This document shows, piece after piece, positions 7,622 through 15,241 of a DNA stretch of 64,000 nt. The notes beneath the pieces are model-generated. The model made no database searches. It had not been told where the DNA came from and saw only the letters and a program-made list of their open reading frames with translations. The DNA is taken from NCBI RefSeq assembly GCF_014191255.1, contig NZ_JACHWH010000001.1, forward strand, positions 248,001 through 312,000. Reading direction: 5' to 3'. The position numbers and the translations under genes were made by a program. This DNA comes from Amycolatopsis bartoniae (GTDB lineage: Bacteria > Actinomycetota > Actinomycetes > Mycobacteriales > Pseudonocardiaceae). The first letter of the stretch is position 1. Each line of letters starts with the position of its first letter.

Positions 7622-7710
7622 CTCGTCAATCGTTGCGTCTACCGTTGATTTCCTGACATCTATCCTGCCCGTTTCCGCCGGATCCCGCTGCGGATGGCAC
7701 GATGAGGCGC

Positions 7711-8256
7711 GTGACTGAGAGCAATGAATCCCTCGTCGGAGCGAAGGTCAAGGCCGTGCTGCGCACCAACCACGGTGACATCCGGCTGAACCTCTTTCCT
7801 GATCACGCGCCCAAGACCGTGGCGAACTTCGTGGGCCTCGCCGAAGGCTCGAAAGACTACACCCAGCCCAACGCCAAGGGCGAGAAGTCGGGTCCGTTCT
7901 ACGACGGCTCGATCTTCCACCGCGTCATCTCCGGTTTCATGATCCAGGGCGGCGACCCCACGGGTACGGGCCGCGGCGGCCCGGGCTACCGCTTCGGTGA
8001 CGAGTTCCACCCGGAGCTGCAGTTCAACCGTCCCTACCTGCTCGCGATGGCGAACGCCGGGCCCGGCACCAACGGCTCGCAGTTCTTCATCACGGTGGCG
8101 CCCACCACGCACCTGAACTTCAAGCACACGATCTTCGGCGAGGTGGCGGACCAGGAGTCCCAGAACGTCGTCGACACGATCGCGAACACCGCGACCGGTG
8201 CGGCGGACCGCCCGCTCAACGACGTGGTGATCGAGAAGATCGACATCGAGCGCTGA
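7711..8256 (+). CDS. ppiA: cyclophilin-type peptidyl-prolyl cis-trans isomerase
   Basis: The product has 181 aa from GTG 7711 (TESNESLVGAKVKAVLRTNHG); ATG 7702 three codons earlier is also possible, and neither has an ideal ribosome site. Cyclophilin active-site signatures are present: FHRVISGFMIQGGDPTGTGRGGPGY (Arg, Phe and Gln of the site), LAMANAGPGTNGSQFFI, and HTIFGEV. There is no signal peptide, so it acts in the cytoplasm on folding of Xaa-Pro bonds. The position beside cwsA and the rhomboid gene matches the mycobacterial order. Confidence 0.95.
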   Translation: MTESNESLVGAKVKAVLRTNHGDIRLNLFPDHAPKTVANFVGLAEGSKDYTQPNAKGEKSGPFYDGSIFHRVISGFMIQGGDPTGTGRGGPGYRFGDEFHPELQFNRPYLLAMANAGPGTNGSQFFITVAPTTHLNFKHTIFGEVADQESQNVVDTIANTATGAADRPLNDVVIEKIDIER

Positions 8257-8281
8257 GTTCGCGGGTACCTTGGGAGGCACT

Positions 8282-9208
8282 GTGACCCAGCCTCCTCAGA
8301 CCCAACCCGCGGCCCTGCCGGGCTGCTGGTGGCACCCCAGCCGCCAGACCGGCCTGAGCTGTGTCCGCTGCGGCCGGCCCGCGTGCCCGGACTGCCTCCG
8401 CGAGGCGTCCGTCGGTGCCCAGTGCATCGACTGCGTGCAGGCCGGCCGCAGGCAGGGCCAAGTGCAACGGCGGCAGTACCCGAGCGCGCGGACCGTCGCG
8501 GGCGCCCGGGTGTCCCAGCGCGTCGTCGTCACGCCGGCGCTCATCGCGCTGAACGTGCTCGTCTACGCCTTCACGGCGGTGCAGGCCCACGACCCGATGA
8601 ACAACCAGCTGTCGGACCTGTTCAAAGCGTGGGTCCTGTGGCCGCCCGGCATCGCGGGCGGCGAGTGGTGGCGGCTGGTCACCGGCGGGTTCCTGCACTA
8701 CGGGCCCGTCCACCTCGCGGTGAACATGATCTCGCTGTGGATCATCGGCAGGCAGCTGGAGGTCGTACTCGGCAAGGGCCGCTACCTCGCGCTGTACGTG
8801 CTGTCGCTGGTCGGCGGCAGTGTGCTGGTGTACCTGCTCAGTGGGCTGGACCAGCCCACGGCGGGCGCCTCAGGGGCGATCTACGGGTTGCTCGGCGGCA
8901 TTCTCGTCGTGGTGCTGCGGCTGCGGCTCAACCCCGCGGGCGCCATCGGCACGATCGTCCTGAACCTGATCATCACCGTGTCCCTGCCGAACATCTCCCT
9001 GTTCGGGCACCTCGGCGGCCTGGTCACGGGCGCGCTGGCCACGGCCGCGCTGGTGTACGCCCCGGCGAAGAACCGGGTCGCGTGGCAGTCCGCCGCCTTC
9101 GCGGTGGTCGCGGTGGCGTTGGTGGGCTTGTTCTTCCTCCGGGACGCGCAGCTGGCGAGCATCGCGTGTTCCGGGTCGGGCGCGACCCTCGAATGCTCAG
9201 GTGCGTAA
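8282..9208 (+). CDS. rhomboid-family intramembrane serine protease with N-terminal zinc finger
   Basis: The product has 308 aa. GTG 8282 is preceded by GGGAGG. Residues 12-50 carry a B-box-like zinc finger with paired Cys/His (CWWHP, CVRCGRPACPDC, CIDC). Six or more transmembrane helices follow. The catalytic serine is in GASGAIYGLLGG near residue 200 and the histidine in FGHLGGLVTGA near 245; HLAVNMISLWIIG gives the HxxxN pair of the oxyanion loop. It cleaves substrates inside the membrane; targets are unknown. The end overlaps the convergent PH-domain gene by 12 bases. Confidence 0.93.
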   Translation: MTQPPQTQPAALPGCWWHPSRQTGLSCVRCGRPACPDCLREASVGAQCIDCVQAGRRQGQVQRRQYPSARTVAGARVSQRVVVTPALIALNVLVYAFTAVQAHDPMNNQLSDLFKAWVLWPPGIAGGEWWRLVTGGFLHYGPVHLAVNMISLWIIGRQLEVVLGKGRYLALYVLSLVGGSVLVYLLSGLDQPTAGASGAIYGLLGGILVVVLRLRLNPAGAIGTIVLNLIITVSLPNISLFGHLGGLVTGALATAALVYAPAKNRVAWQSAAFAVVAVALVGLFFLRDAQLASIACSGSGATLECSGA

Positions 9209-9613
9209 CGCGGTCAGCGCGTCGAGCACGTCGCGGGGGTCGGCGCCCAGCTCCAGCCAGCCGAAGACGAACAGCTGCTCCCCGGCGGAGATCTCCAGCG
9301 TGGTGCTGTCGCGGCCCAACCGGCGCGTGCTGCGCAGCTCCGCGCTGGCCTCCTGCCAGCCGAACTCCCGCACCCCGCCCGCGGTCCTGATGCGCACCCC
9401 GGCGGCATCGGCGGCGAGCCGCGGGCGGACGAGCAGGCCATGGGCCGACAACGCGGCGAGCACCACCGCCGCGACCGCGAACAACACGTCACCCATGCGG
9501 TCGTCGTAGAGGAAGGCGCCGACGAGCGCGACGAGGGCCCCGGCGAGCCCGACCGTGACGAGCGCGGGCCGAGGAGCCCAGGCAGCCGGGTTATCCACAG
9601 GAGTTATCCACAA
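9197..9613 (-). CDS. PH-like (bPH2) domain membrane protein
   Basis: The product has 138 aa. Two transmembrane helices (ALVTVGLAGALVALVGAFLY and VLFAVAAVVLAALSAHGLL) are followed by a small beta domain (VRPRLAADAAGVRIRTAGG, LEISAGEQLFVFGWLELG) like the bacterial PH domain of Rv0010c, which holds this position in mycobacteria. Function unknown. Confidence 0.85.
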   Translation of the reverse strand: MWITPVDNPAAWAPRPALVTVGLAGALVALVGAFLYDDRMGDVLFAVAAVVLAALSAHGLLVRPRLAADAAGVRIRTAGGVREFGWQEASAELRSTRRLGRDSTTLEISAGEQLFVFGWLELGADPRDVLDALTALRT

Positions 9614-9650
9614 TGGGGATGGGTCACAGGGGTGTAATTACCCTGCGGTA

Positions 9651-9917
9651 CTAACGCCACCGCATGGTCATCAACAGGCCCGAGATCATCAGCGCGAAGC
9701 CGATCGCGAAGTTCCAGTTGCCGAGGTCGGCCATGAAGCCGATCTTGTCGCCGGCGATGTAGTTCACCACCAGCCAGGCGAGCCCGACGATCATAAGCCC
9801 GAACATGACGATCTTGTACACCGGGTGCGACGGCCCGGCGGCGCGGACCTTGACCGGCGTGCGCCGATCGGCAGGCGGCGTGTACGCCGTCTTCTTGCGG
9901 ACCTTGGACTTGGGCAT
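9651..9917 (-). CDS. crgA: cell division protein CrgA
   Basis: The product has 88 aa from ATG 9917 (MPKSKVRKKTAYTPP). A basic N-terminus with the typical PKSKVRKK start is followed by two transmembrane helices (about 33-53 and 68-86). This is the usual CrgA length. CrgA is a divisome membrane protein that binds FtsZ, FtsQ, FtsI and CwsA in mycobacteria and times sporulation septation in streptomycetes. It is transcribed away from the sortase gene with a 106-base divergent region between them. Confidence 0.95.
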   Translation of the reverse strand: MPKSKVRKKTAYTPPADRRTPVKVRAAGPSHPVYKIVMFGLMIVGLAWLVVNYIAGDKIGFMADLGNWNFAIGFALMISGLLMTMRWR

Positions 9918-10023
9918 CGGGGACCTCGCGTACTCGACAGAACTCGCCACAGGCGCGCGGTTCGGCGCGCAACCACCTCTACCACCACACGTTAACGTAA
10001 GCGGGCACCGGAGAGGAGCGTGC

Positions 10024-10860
10024 GTGGCGATACTGGAAGCACCGCCGCCGGAGAAGTCGCGCGGCCGCGGCGGACGGGCCGTGCGGACGGTCGGAGAACT
10101 GCTGATCACGGCGGGTCTGGTCGTGCTGCTGTTCGTGGTCTACGAGCTGTACGTGACCGATCTGTTCTCGGCGGAGAAGCAGGCCAGCGCCACCGCCGGG
10201 CTGGACCAGGACTGGGCACAGGGCCGCGAGCTGCACTCCGACCTGATCGACGGCAAGGCGTTCGCGAAGCTCTACATCCCCAGCTTCGGCGCGGACTACC
10301 ACTTCACGATCCAGGAGGGCACGGACGCCGCGGCCCTCGAAGTCGGTCCCGGGCACTACAAGGGCACCGCGCTGCCGGGCGAGCCCGGCAACTTCGCGGT
10401 CGCCGGGCACCGCGTCGGCAAGGGCTCCCCGTTCAACGACCTGGACCTGCTCAGCTCGTGCGACGCGATCGTTGTCGAGACCCAGTCCGACTTCTTCGTC
10501 TACCGGGTGCTGCCGCACTCCGACGAGCTCGCGAACTGGGCGACGGGCAAGGGCAAGCAGCCGCAGTGCGCGAAGGTGAGCACGCTGCGCACCGACGCGC
10601 CGGGCGGCGGCCCGTACGGGCAGACCGTCGGCCGCGAGGTGGTCAGCCCCGACCAGGGCGACGTGGTGGCCCCGGTGCCGCACCAGCCCGCCGACGCGCT
10701 GCCGGCGGCGCAGCAGGTCGCGCTGCTCACGCTCACCACGTGCCACCCGCAGTTCTCGGACAAGCAGCGGCTGATCGTGCACGCGGTGCTGACCAACCAG
10801 TTCCCGAAGACCCCCGGCGCGACCTACGCGCAACTGCTCCAGGCGATCGGAGGGGCGTAG
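10024..10860 (+). CDS. class E sortase
   Basis: The product has 278 aa from GTG 10024, with GGAGAGGAG upstream. A basic start and one transmembrane helix (about residues 22-44) anchor an extracellular sortase barrel. The catalytic residues are visible: His in VAGHRVGKG near 125, Cys in TLTTCHPQ near 240, and Arg in SDKQRLIVHAV. Class E sortases attach LAxTG-type surface proteins to peptidoglycan in actinobacteria. No sortase substrate with a sorting signal is seen in this window. The stop abuts the next start. Confidence 0.93.
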   Translation: MAILEAPPPEKSRGRGGRAVRTVGELLITAGLVVLLFVVYELYVTDLFSAEKQASATAGLDQDWAQGRELHSDLIDGKAFAKLYIPSFGADYHFTIQEGTDAAALEVGPGHYKGTALPGEPGNFAVAGHRVGKGSPFNDLDLLSSCDAIVVETQSDFFVYRVLPHSDELANWATGKGKQPQCAKVSTLRTDAPGGGPYGQTVGREVVSPDQGDVVAPVPHQPADALPAAQQVALLTLTTCHPQFSDKQRLIVHAVLTNQFPKTPGATYAQLLQAIGGA

Positions 10861-11022
10861 GTGTACGCGTGGATCTGGCGGCACCTGCCAGGACCAGTCG
10901 GCGCGAAGCTGCTGCTCGCGGTCGTCCTGGTCCTGGCGGTGGTGGCGCTGCTGCTGTTCGTCGTGTTCCCCTGGCTGGAACCGCTGCTGCCGTTCAACCG
11001 GGTGTCGGTCACTGGCGGCTGA
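10861..11022 (+). CDS. 53-residue single-pass membrane protein coupled to the sortase
   Basis: GTG 10861 directly follows the sortase TAG with no gap. The product is MYAWIWRHLPGP, then a 25-residue hydrophobic helix (KLLLAVVLVLAVVALLLFVVF), then PWLEPLLPFNRVSVTGG. No family domain is recognised, but the tight coupling suggests that it works with the sortase, for example as a small membrane partner. Its end overlaps the convergent fprA gene by 14 bases. Confidence 0.75.
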   Translation: MYAWIWRHLPGPVGAKLLLAVVLVLAVVALLLFVVFPWLEPLLPFNRVSVTGG

Positions 11023-12352
11023 CGCGCACCATTTCGTCGCGCTCGACCACCTTGACCCGCTCGCGGCCGTGCGGCTCGCCGAGTGAGCGCTCGTGCGCGT
11101 CGAGCTTGCCCCAGCCTTCCCAGGTGGTGAACGGAACGGACCGCTCGGCCAGGAAGTTCAGGATCGCGTCGGGGTCGTCCTGCTTCGGGGCGGGCAGCGA
11201 GTCCGCGTCCGCCAGCAGGTTGGCGATCGTCTCGGCCGCGTCGCCCTTGGTGTGCCCGATCAGGCCCACCGGGCCGCGCTTGATCCAGCCCGTGACGTAC
11301 ACGCCCGGCACCTGGTTCTCGTCGATGTCGAGCACCCGGCCGCCCTTGTTGGGCACGGTGCCGGTGCCGTGGTCGAACGGCACCTCCGCCAGCGGCGAGG
11401 ACAGGTAGCCGACCGCGCGGTACACCGCCTGCACGTCCCAGTCGTGGAACTCACCGGTGCCGCGGACGTTGCCGTCACCGGTCAGCTCGGTGCGTTCGGT
11501 GCGCAGCCCGGTCACCCGGTCCTCGCCGAGGATCTCCGTCGGCGAGTGGAAGAAGTGCAGGTGCAGCCGCTTCGGCCGGTCGCCCTGGTCGCGGATCGCC
11601 CACTCCTGCAGGGTTTTCACGACCATGTCTACCTGCTTGGACCCGCGGATCGCGGCCATCGAGCCCTCGTCGAACTCGATGTCCTCCGGGTACACGATGA
11701 CCTCGACGTTCGGCGAGTGGTCCAGCTCCCGCAGCTCCAGCGGGGTGAACTTGGCCTGCGCCGGGCCGCGGCGGCCGAACACGTGCACGTCGGTGACCGG
11801 ACTGGCCTTCAGCCCCTCGTACACGTTCGGCGGGATGTCCGTGGTGAGCAGCTCGTCGGCGGTCTTGGCGAGGATGCGGGCCACGTCGAGGGCGACGTTG
11901 CCGACGCCGAGCACCGCGACGCTGGTGGCCTCCAGCGGCCAGGTGCGCGGCACGTCGGGGTGCCCGTCGTACCAGGAGACGAAGTCGGCGGCGCCGTAGC
12001 TGCCCGGCAGGTCGACGCCGGGGATCTCCAGCGCGCGGTCGCTCATCGCGCCGGTGGCGAAGATGACGGCGTCGTAGAACTCACGCAGGTCGTCGAGCTT
12101 GATGTCGGTGCCGTAGTCGATGTTGCCGAGCAGGCGGATCCCGGGCCGGTCGAGCACCCTGTGCAGGGCGGTCACGATGCCCTTGATGCGCGGGTGGTCG
12201 GGCGCCACGCCGTAGCGGATCAGGCCGAACGGCGCCGGCATGCGTTCGAAGAGATCGACGCTGACCTCGGCTTCGGACTTGTCGAGGATGTCGGCGGCGT
12301 AGATGCCGGCAGGACCGGCGCCCACGATCGCTACACGAAGAGATCGGCTCAC
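11009..12352 (-). CDS. fprA: FprA-type NADPH-ferredoxin reductase
   Basis: The product has 447 aa from GTG 12352 (SRSLRVAIVGAGPAG), which has GGGAACG upstream; GTG 12361 is an alternative. There is an FAD-binding GAGPAGIYAAD at the N-terminus, PFGLIRYGVAPDHPRIK typical of adrenodoxin-reductase-like enzymes, the NADP site LGVGNVALDVARIL near 150, and YVTGWIKRGPVGLIGHTKGDA near the C-terminus. Length and motifs agree with M. tuberculosis FprA. It passes electrons from NADPH to ferredoxins, often for P450s or iron metabolism. A candidate iron box lies just upstream. Confidence 0.93.
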   Translation of the reverse strand: MSRSLRVAIVGAGPAGIYAADILDKSEAEVSVDLFERMPAPFGLIRYGVAPDHPRIKGIVTALHRVLDRPGIRLLGNIDYGTDIKLDDLREFYDAVIFATGAMSDRALEIPGVDLPGSYGAADFVSWYDGHPDVPRTWPLEATSVAVLGVGNVALDVARILAKTADELLTTDIPPNVYEGLKASPVTDVHVFGRRGPAQAKFTPLELRELDHSPNVEVIVYPEDIEFDEGSMAAIRGSKQVDMVVKTLQEWAIRDQGDRPKRLHLHFFHSPTEILGEDRVTGLRTERTELTGDGNVRGTGEFHDWDVQAVYRAVGYLSSPLAEVPFDHGTGTVPNKGGRVLDIDENQVPGVYVTGWIKRGPVGLIGHTKGDAAETIANLLADADSLPAPKQDDPDAILNFLAERSVPFTTWEGWGKLDAHERSLGEPHGRERVKVVERDEMVRVSRQ

Positions 12353-12363
12353 CGTTCCCACGG

Positions 12364-12382
12364 TAAGGTGAGGTGACCCTAA
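12364..12382. promoter_or_regulatory. candidate IdeR/DtxR iron box
   Basis: TAAGGTGAGGTGACCCTAA matches the 19-bp IdeR/DtxR consensus TWAGGTWAGSCTWACCTWA at 15 positions, including the outer TWAGGT and CCTWA parts. It lies 12 bases upstream of the fprA start on the minus strand and about 40 bases before trpG. Iron-loaded IdeR bound here would be expected to repress fprA. Confidence 0.6.
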
Positions 12383-12422
12383 CTATCACTGTGATGTCGC
12401 GTACGTCAGTAGGGTGGGCTCC

Positions 12423-13064
12423 ATGCGCGTTCTCGTGGTCGACAACTACGACAGCTTCGTCTACAACCTCGTCCAGTACCTGGCGCAGCTCGGCGCCGAC
12501 TGCACGGTGTGGCGCAACGACGTCGTCGACCTGGACCGCGTCGGCGAGTTCGACGGCGTGCTGGTTTCACCCGGTCCGGGCACGCCGGAGCGAGCCGGGC
12601 AGAGCATCGACGTCGTGCGCCACTGTGCCGACACCGAAACCCCGGTGCTCGGGGTGTGCCTCGGGCACCAGGCCATCGGCGTCGCGTGGGGCGCGACCGT
12701 CGACCGCGCGCCCGAGCTGCTGCACGGCAAGACCAGCGAGGTGCGGCACGAGGGCACCGGGGTGCTGGCCGGGCTGCCCGACCCGTTCACCGCGACCCGC
12801 TACCACTCGCTGACCGTGCTGCCGGACACGATCCCGGCCGAGTTCGAGGTCACCGCCCGCACCGAGTCGGGCGTCGTGATGGGCATGCGCCACCGCGAGC
12901 TGCCGGTCGAGGGCGTGCAGTTCCACCCCGAGTCGGTGCTGACCCAGCGCGGGCACCGGATGCTGGCGAACTGGATGGCGTCCGCCGGGCACCCGGTGCC
13001 GGAGACGACGGTGGACGGGCTGGTCCGCGAGGTCGAGGCGTTGCAGAAGGCCGCGGTTGCGTGA
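12423..13064 (+). CDS. trpG: aminodeoxychorismate/anthranilate synthase component II
   Basis: The product has 213 aa from ATG 12423. It is a class I glutamine amidotransferase with the nucleophile Cys in GVCLGHQAIG (near 79) and the His-Glu pair in FHPESVL (near 170). The start MRVLVVDNYDSFVYNLVQYL is typical. It supplies ammonia for anthranilate or p-aminobenzoate synthesis; the near-pknB copy in actinobacteria usually serves folate (PabA) and may serve both. The stop overlaps the ABC ATPase start (GTGA). Confidence 0.93.
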   Translation: MRVLVVDNYDSFVYNLVQYLAQLGADCTVWRNDVVDLDRVGEFDGVLVSPGPGTPERAGQSIDVVRHCADTETPVLGVCLGHQAIGVAWGATVDRAPELLHGKTSEVRHEGTGVLAGLPDPFTATRYHSLTVLPDTIPAEFEVTARTESGVVMGMRHRELPVEGVQFHPESVLTQRGHRMLANWMASAGHPVPETTVDGLVREVEALQKAAVA

Positions 13065-13840
13065 CAGCGCTGATCCGGCTCGGTGGAGTCGGTAAGCGCT
13101 ACGGCAGTGGCCGCGTGGTGCTGTCCGGGGTGGACCTGGAGGTGCCCGCGGGAGGTGTGCTCGGCGTCGTCGGCACGAACGGGTCCGGGAAGTCGACCCT
13201 GTTGCGGATCCTCGCGCGGGTCTCCGAACCCACGTCGGGCACGGTCACCGGCAGCCCGCTGACCGGTTATGTGCCGGACCGGTTTCCGGCGTCGACGCGG
13301 ATGAGCGCGCTCGCGTACCTGCGGCACCTCGGCCGGATCTCCGGCGTGCCGGACGCGAGTGAGCGCGCGGAGGCGCTGCTCGAACGGCTCGCGCTCGAAG
13401 GCGGTCCCCATACGGCTATCAGACGCCTGTCGAAGGGCAACGCGCAGAAGGTGGCGCTGGCGCAGGCACTGCTCGCCGATCCGGAGCTGCTCGTGCTCGA
13501 CGAACCGTGGTCCGGCCTCGATCCCGACGCGCACCACGTGCTCGGCGAGCTGATCGAGGAGGCGAGGGACCGCGGGGCGGGTGTGGTGTTCACGGCGCAC
13601 GACGAGAAGGTCGCGCGGGCGACCGCGACACAGGTCTTCCGCCTGCGCGACGGGCGGTTGAGCGGGGGCGGGGAGTCGACGGTGCGGATCGTGCTGCGGG
13701 GCCCCGGCGAGGCGCCTTGGCCGGACGTCGTGACCCGCGACGGGGAGCGCGTGGAGCTGGCGGTGCCCGCGGACAGGGCGGACAAGGTGCTGCTGGAGGC
13801 GTTGCAGCGGGGCTGGTCGGTGCGGGAGGTCCGGCGGTGA
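13061..13840 (+). CDS. ABC transporter ATP-binding protein
   Basis: The product has 259 aa from GTG 13061, overlapping the trpG stop. It has Walker A (GTNGSGKST, residues about 38-46), a degenerate signature (RLSKGNAQKVALAQALL in place of LSGGQ), Walker B (LLVLDEPWSGLD) and the switch His (TAHD). The short C-terminal extension (after about 210) is not a known domain. Paired with the coupled membrane protein that follows, it looks like an exporter; the cargo is unknown. Confidence 0.9.
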   Translation: MTALIRLGGVGKRYGSGRVVLSGVDLEVPAGGVLGVVGTNGSGKSTLLRILARVSEPTSGTVTGSPLTGYVPDRFPASTRMSALAYLRHLGRISGVPDASERAEALLERLALEGGPHTAIRRLSKGNAQKVALAQALLADPELLVLDEPWSGLDPDAHHVLGELIEEARDRGAGVVFTAHDEKVARATATQVFRLRDGRLSGGGESTVRIVLRGPGEAPWPDVVTRDGERVELAVPADRADKVLLEALQRGWSVREVRR

Positions 13841-14472
13841 TCCGATACCAGCTCGCGCTGCTCGGGCACTCGCAGCGCTGGCTACCGCCGTCGCTGCTGT
13901 TCGCGGTGCTGATGGGAATCCTGTACGCCGATCCGGGGTCGCAGATCCTGCCGCAGTTCGCGGTGAGCGCCGGGGCGCTGACCGTGGTCGCCTGCTGGCT
14001 CACCGTCGCACTCGTCGACGCGGAGGACCCGGTGCAGCGGCTGATCACCCGGGTGCACGCGAGGCGGCTGTCGACGGTGCTCGGCGGCATCGTGGGCGCG
14101 GTGTTCGCCTGCTGCGTGCTGCTGACGGTGCTGCCGCTGGCCTGGTCGACGGTCACGTTCCACGGCAACTCACCGGGCGCGCTCGGCGTCGGCGCGCTGG
14201 CCCATTTCGCCGGGGCGGCCACGGGCATCGCGATCGGCCTGCCGTGCTCGCGGCTGCTGGTCCCGCGCATCGGCTACACGGTGCTGATCGCCCCGGTGGC
14301 CCTGGTGGTGGTGCTGCTGGTCCGGCAGCTCCCGCTGCTCAACCCGATGCTGCGCGCACTGACCTCGGACACCGCGTCGGCGGCCCCGCTCGCCCTGGCC
14401 CTCGCAACGTCCGCCGCACTACTCCTCCTGAGCGCAACGGCCGTCGGCGCGGTGACCCGCAGACGCAGCTGA
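13837..14472 (+). CDS. membrane subunit of an ABC exporter
   Basis: The product has 211 aa from GTG 13837, overlapping the ATPase stop. It has about six hydrophobic helices and few charged residues, consistent with an ABC-2-like half-transporter. No conserved permease motif is recognised. The end overlaps the convergent HepT gene by 54 bases, which suggests that the toxin module inserted at the edge of this operon. Confidence 0.75.
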   Translation: MIRYQLALLGHSQRWLPPSLLFAVLMGILYADPGSQILPQFAVSAGALTVVACWLTVALVDAEDPVQRLITRVHARRLSTVLGGIVGAVFACCVLLTVLPLAWSTVTFHGNSPGALGVGALAHFAGAATGIAIGLPCSRLLVPRIGYTVLIAPVALVVVLLVRQLPLLNPMLRALTSDTASAAPLALALATSAALLLLSATAVGAVTRRRS

Positions 14473-14805
14473 GATCTCGGCGAGGATCTGCTCGATACGG
14501 GGCAGGACTTCGGGAAGGTCCACGGTCAGCACCTGCCACAGCGCGTTCAGATCCATCTCGAAGTAGCCATGCGTGATGCGATGGCGCATCCCGATGATCG
14601 CTCGCCATGGCACGTCGGAATTGGCTTGCTGCACCGTGGGCGCTACGTGGTTGGCGGCTTCGCCGATGATTTCGACCAATCGCGTGAGAGCGAGCTGCGC
14701 CTTGAGATCTGCGTCGAATTCGTGACGGCTCGACGGGCGGATCTGTGCAGCGGTGTTGGCAGCTTCGAGAATGTCACGGAGCCGCTCCGGGGTCGCTCGC
14801 TTCAC
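14419..14805 (-). CDS. hepT: HepT-like ribonuclease toxin (HEPN, DUF86)
   Basis: The product has 128 aa from GTG 14805, which overlaps the antitoxin stop. The helical HEPN fold carries the RX4HXY motif as RHRITHGY near residue 80, the RNase active site that also holds the tyrosine modified by MntA. VEIIGEAANHVAP and PWRAIIGMRHR are family landmarks. HepT cleaves RNA unless its MntA partner AMPylates it. The C-terminal 13 residues after ISAAS look non-conserved and lie in the overlap with the ABC membrane gene. Confidence 0.9.
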   Translation of the reverse strand: MKRATPERLRDILEAANTAAQIRPSSRHEFDADLKAQLALTRLVEIIGEAANHVAPTVQQANSDVPWRAIIGMRHRITHGYFEMDLNALWQVLTVDLPEVLPRIEQILAEISAASAGHRADGRCAQEE

Positions 14806-15125
14806 AGGGGAACCGCTTCGGCGAGTACTCGGTCCCGAATGCGAGACTTCAGTCCGTTGGGAGTGGCGACCTGGGTGAAGACGTTCAGCAACTCCTCCAC
14901 GTCCAGTGCGAAACCGGACAGACCCCACAGACTGGTTTGAGGGCCGGGGTCCACCAGGAGGTCCAGGTCACTGTCGTCGTCGGCCTCGTCACGGGCGACG
15001 GAGCCGAACACACGGACGTTCAGCACCCCGTACTTCTCGGCGATGCGGTGGATCTCCTCGCGGTGGGCGCGCACCTCCGCGAGCGTCACCCGCCGGTGCG
15101 GAGCGTCGACGACTGTCCCGGTCAT
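14802..15125 (-). CDS. mntA: MntA-like minimal nucleotidyltransferase antitoxin
   Basis: The product has 107 aa. It has the nucleotidyltransferase GSX10DXD motif (GSVARDEADDDSDLDLLVD, residues about 41-59), which coordinates Mg-ATP. MntA neutralises HepT by adding AMP to its RX4HXY tyrosine. The antitoxin is first in the pair, and the 4-base overlap with hepT couples their translation. Confidence 0.92.
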   Translation of the reverse strand: MTGTVVDAPHRRVTLAEVRAHREEIHRIAEKYGVLNVRVFGSVARDEADDDSDLDLLVDPGPQTSLWGLSGFALDVEELLNVFTQVATPNGLKSRIRDRVLAEAVPL

Positions 15126-15190
15126 ATGTTCAGTATCGCAGCCCCGGCCATGCCCCCGCCACGGCGAACGCGGTCTGCCGCGGACAGCAG

Positions 15191-15224
15191 TGAGGCCAGG
15201 TCCCGCTCCGGGGACCTGGCCTCA
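15191..15224. terminator. terminator hairpin between the toxin module and pknB
   Basis: A perfect 14-bp stem (arms 15191-15204 and 15211-15224) with loop GCTCCG lies 18 bases downstream of the pknB stop. It would end the seven-gene kinase/cell-wall operon. No T-run follows, as is common in high-GC actinobacteria. Confidence 0.8.
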
Positions 15225-15241
15225 ACGACCTGCAGTGTCGA

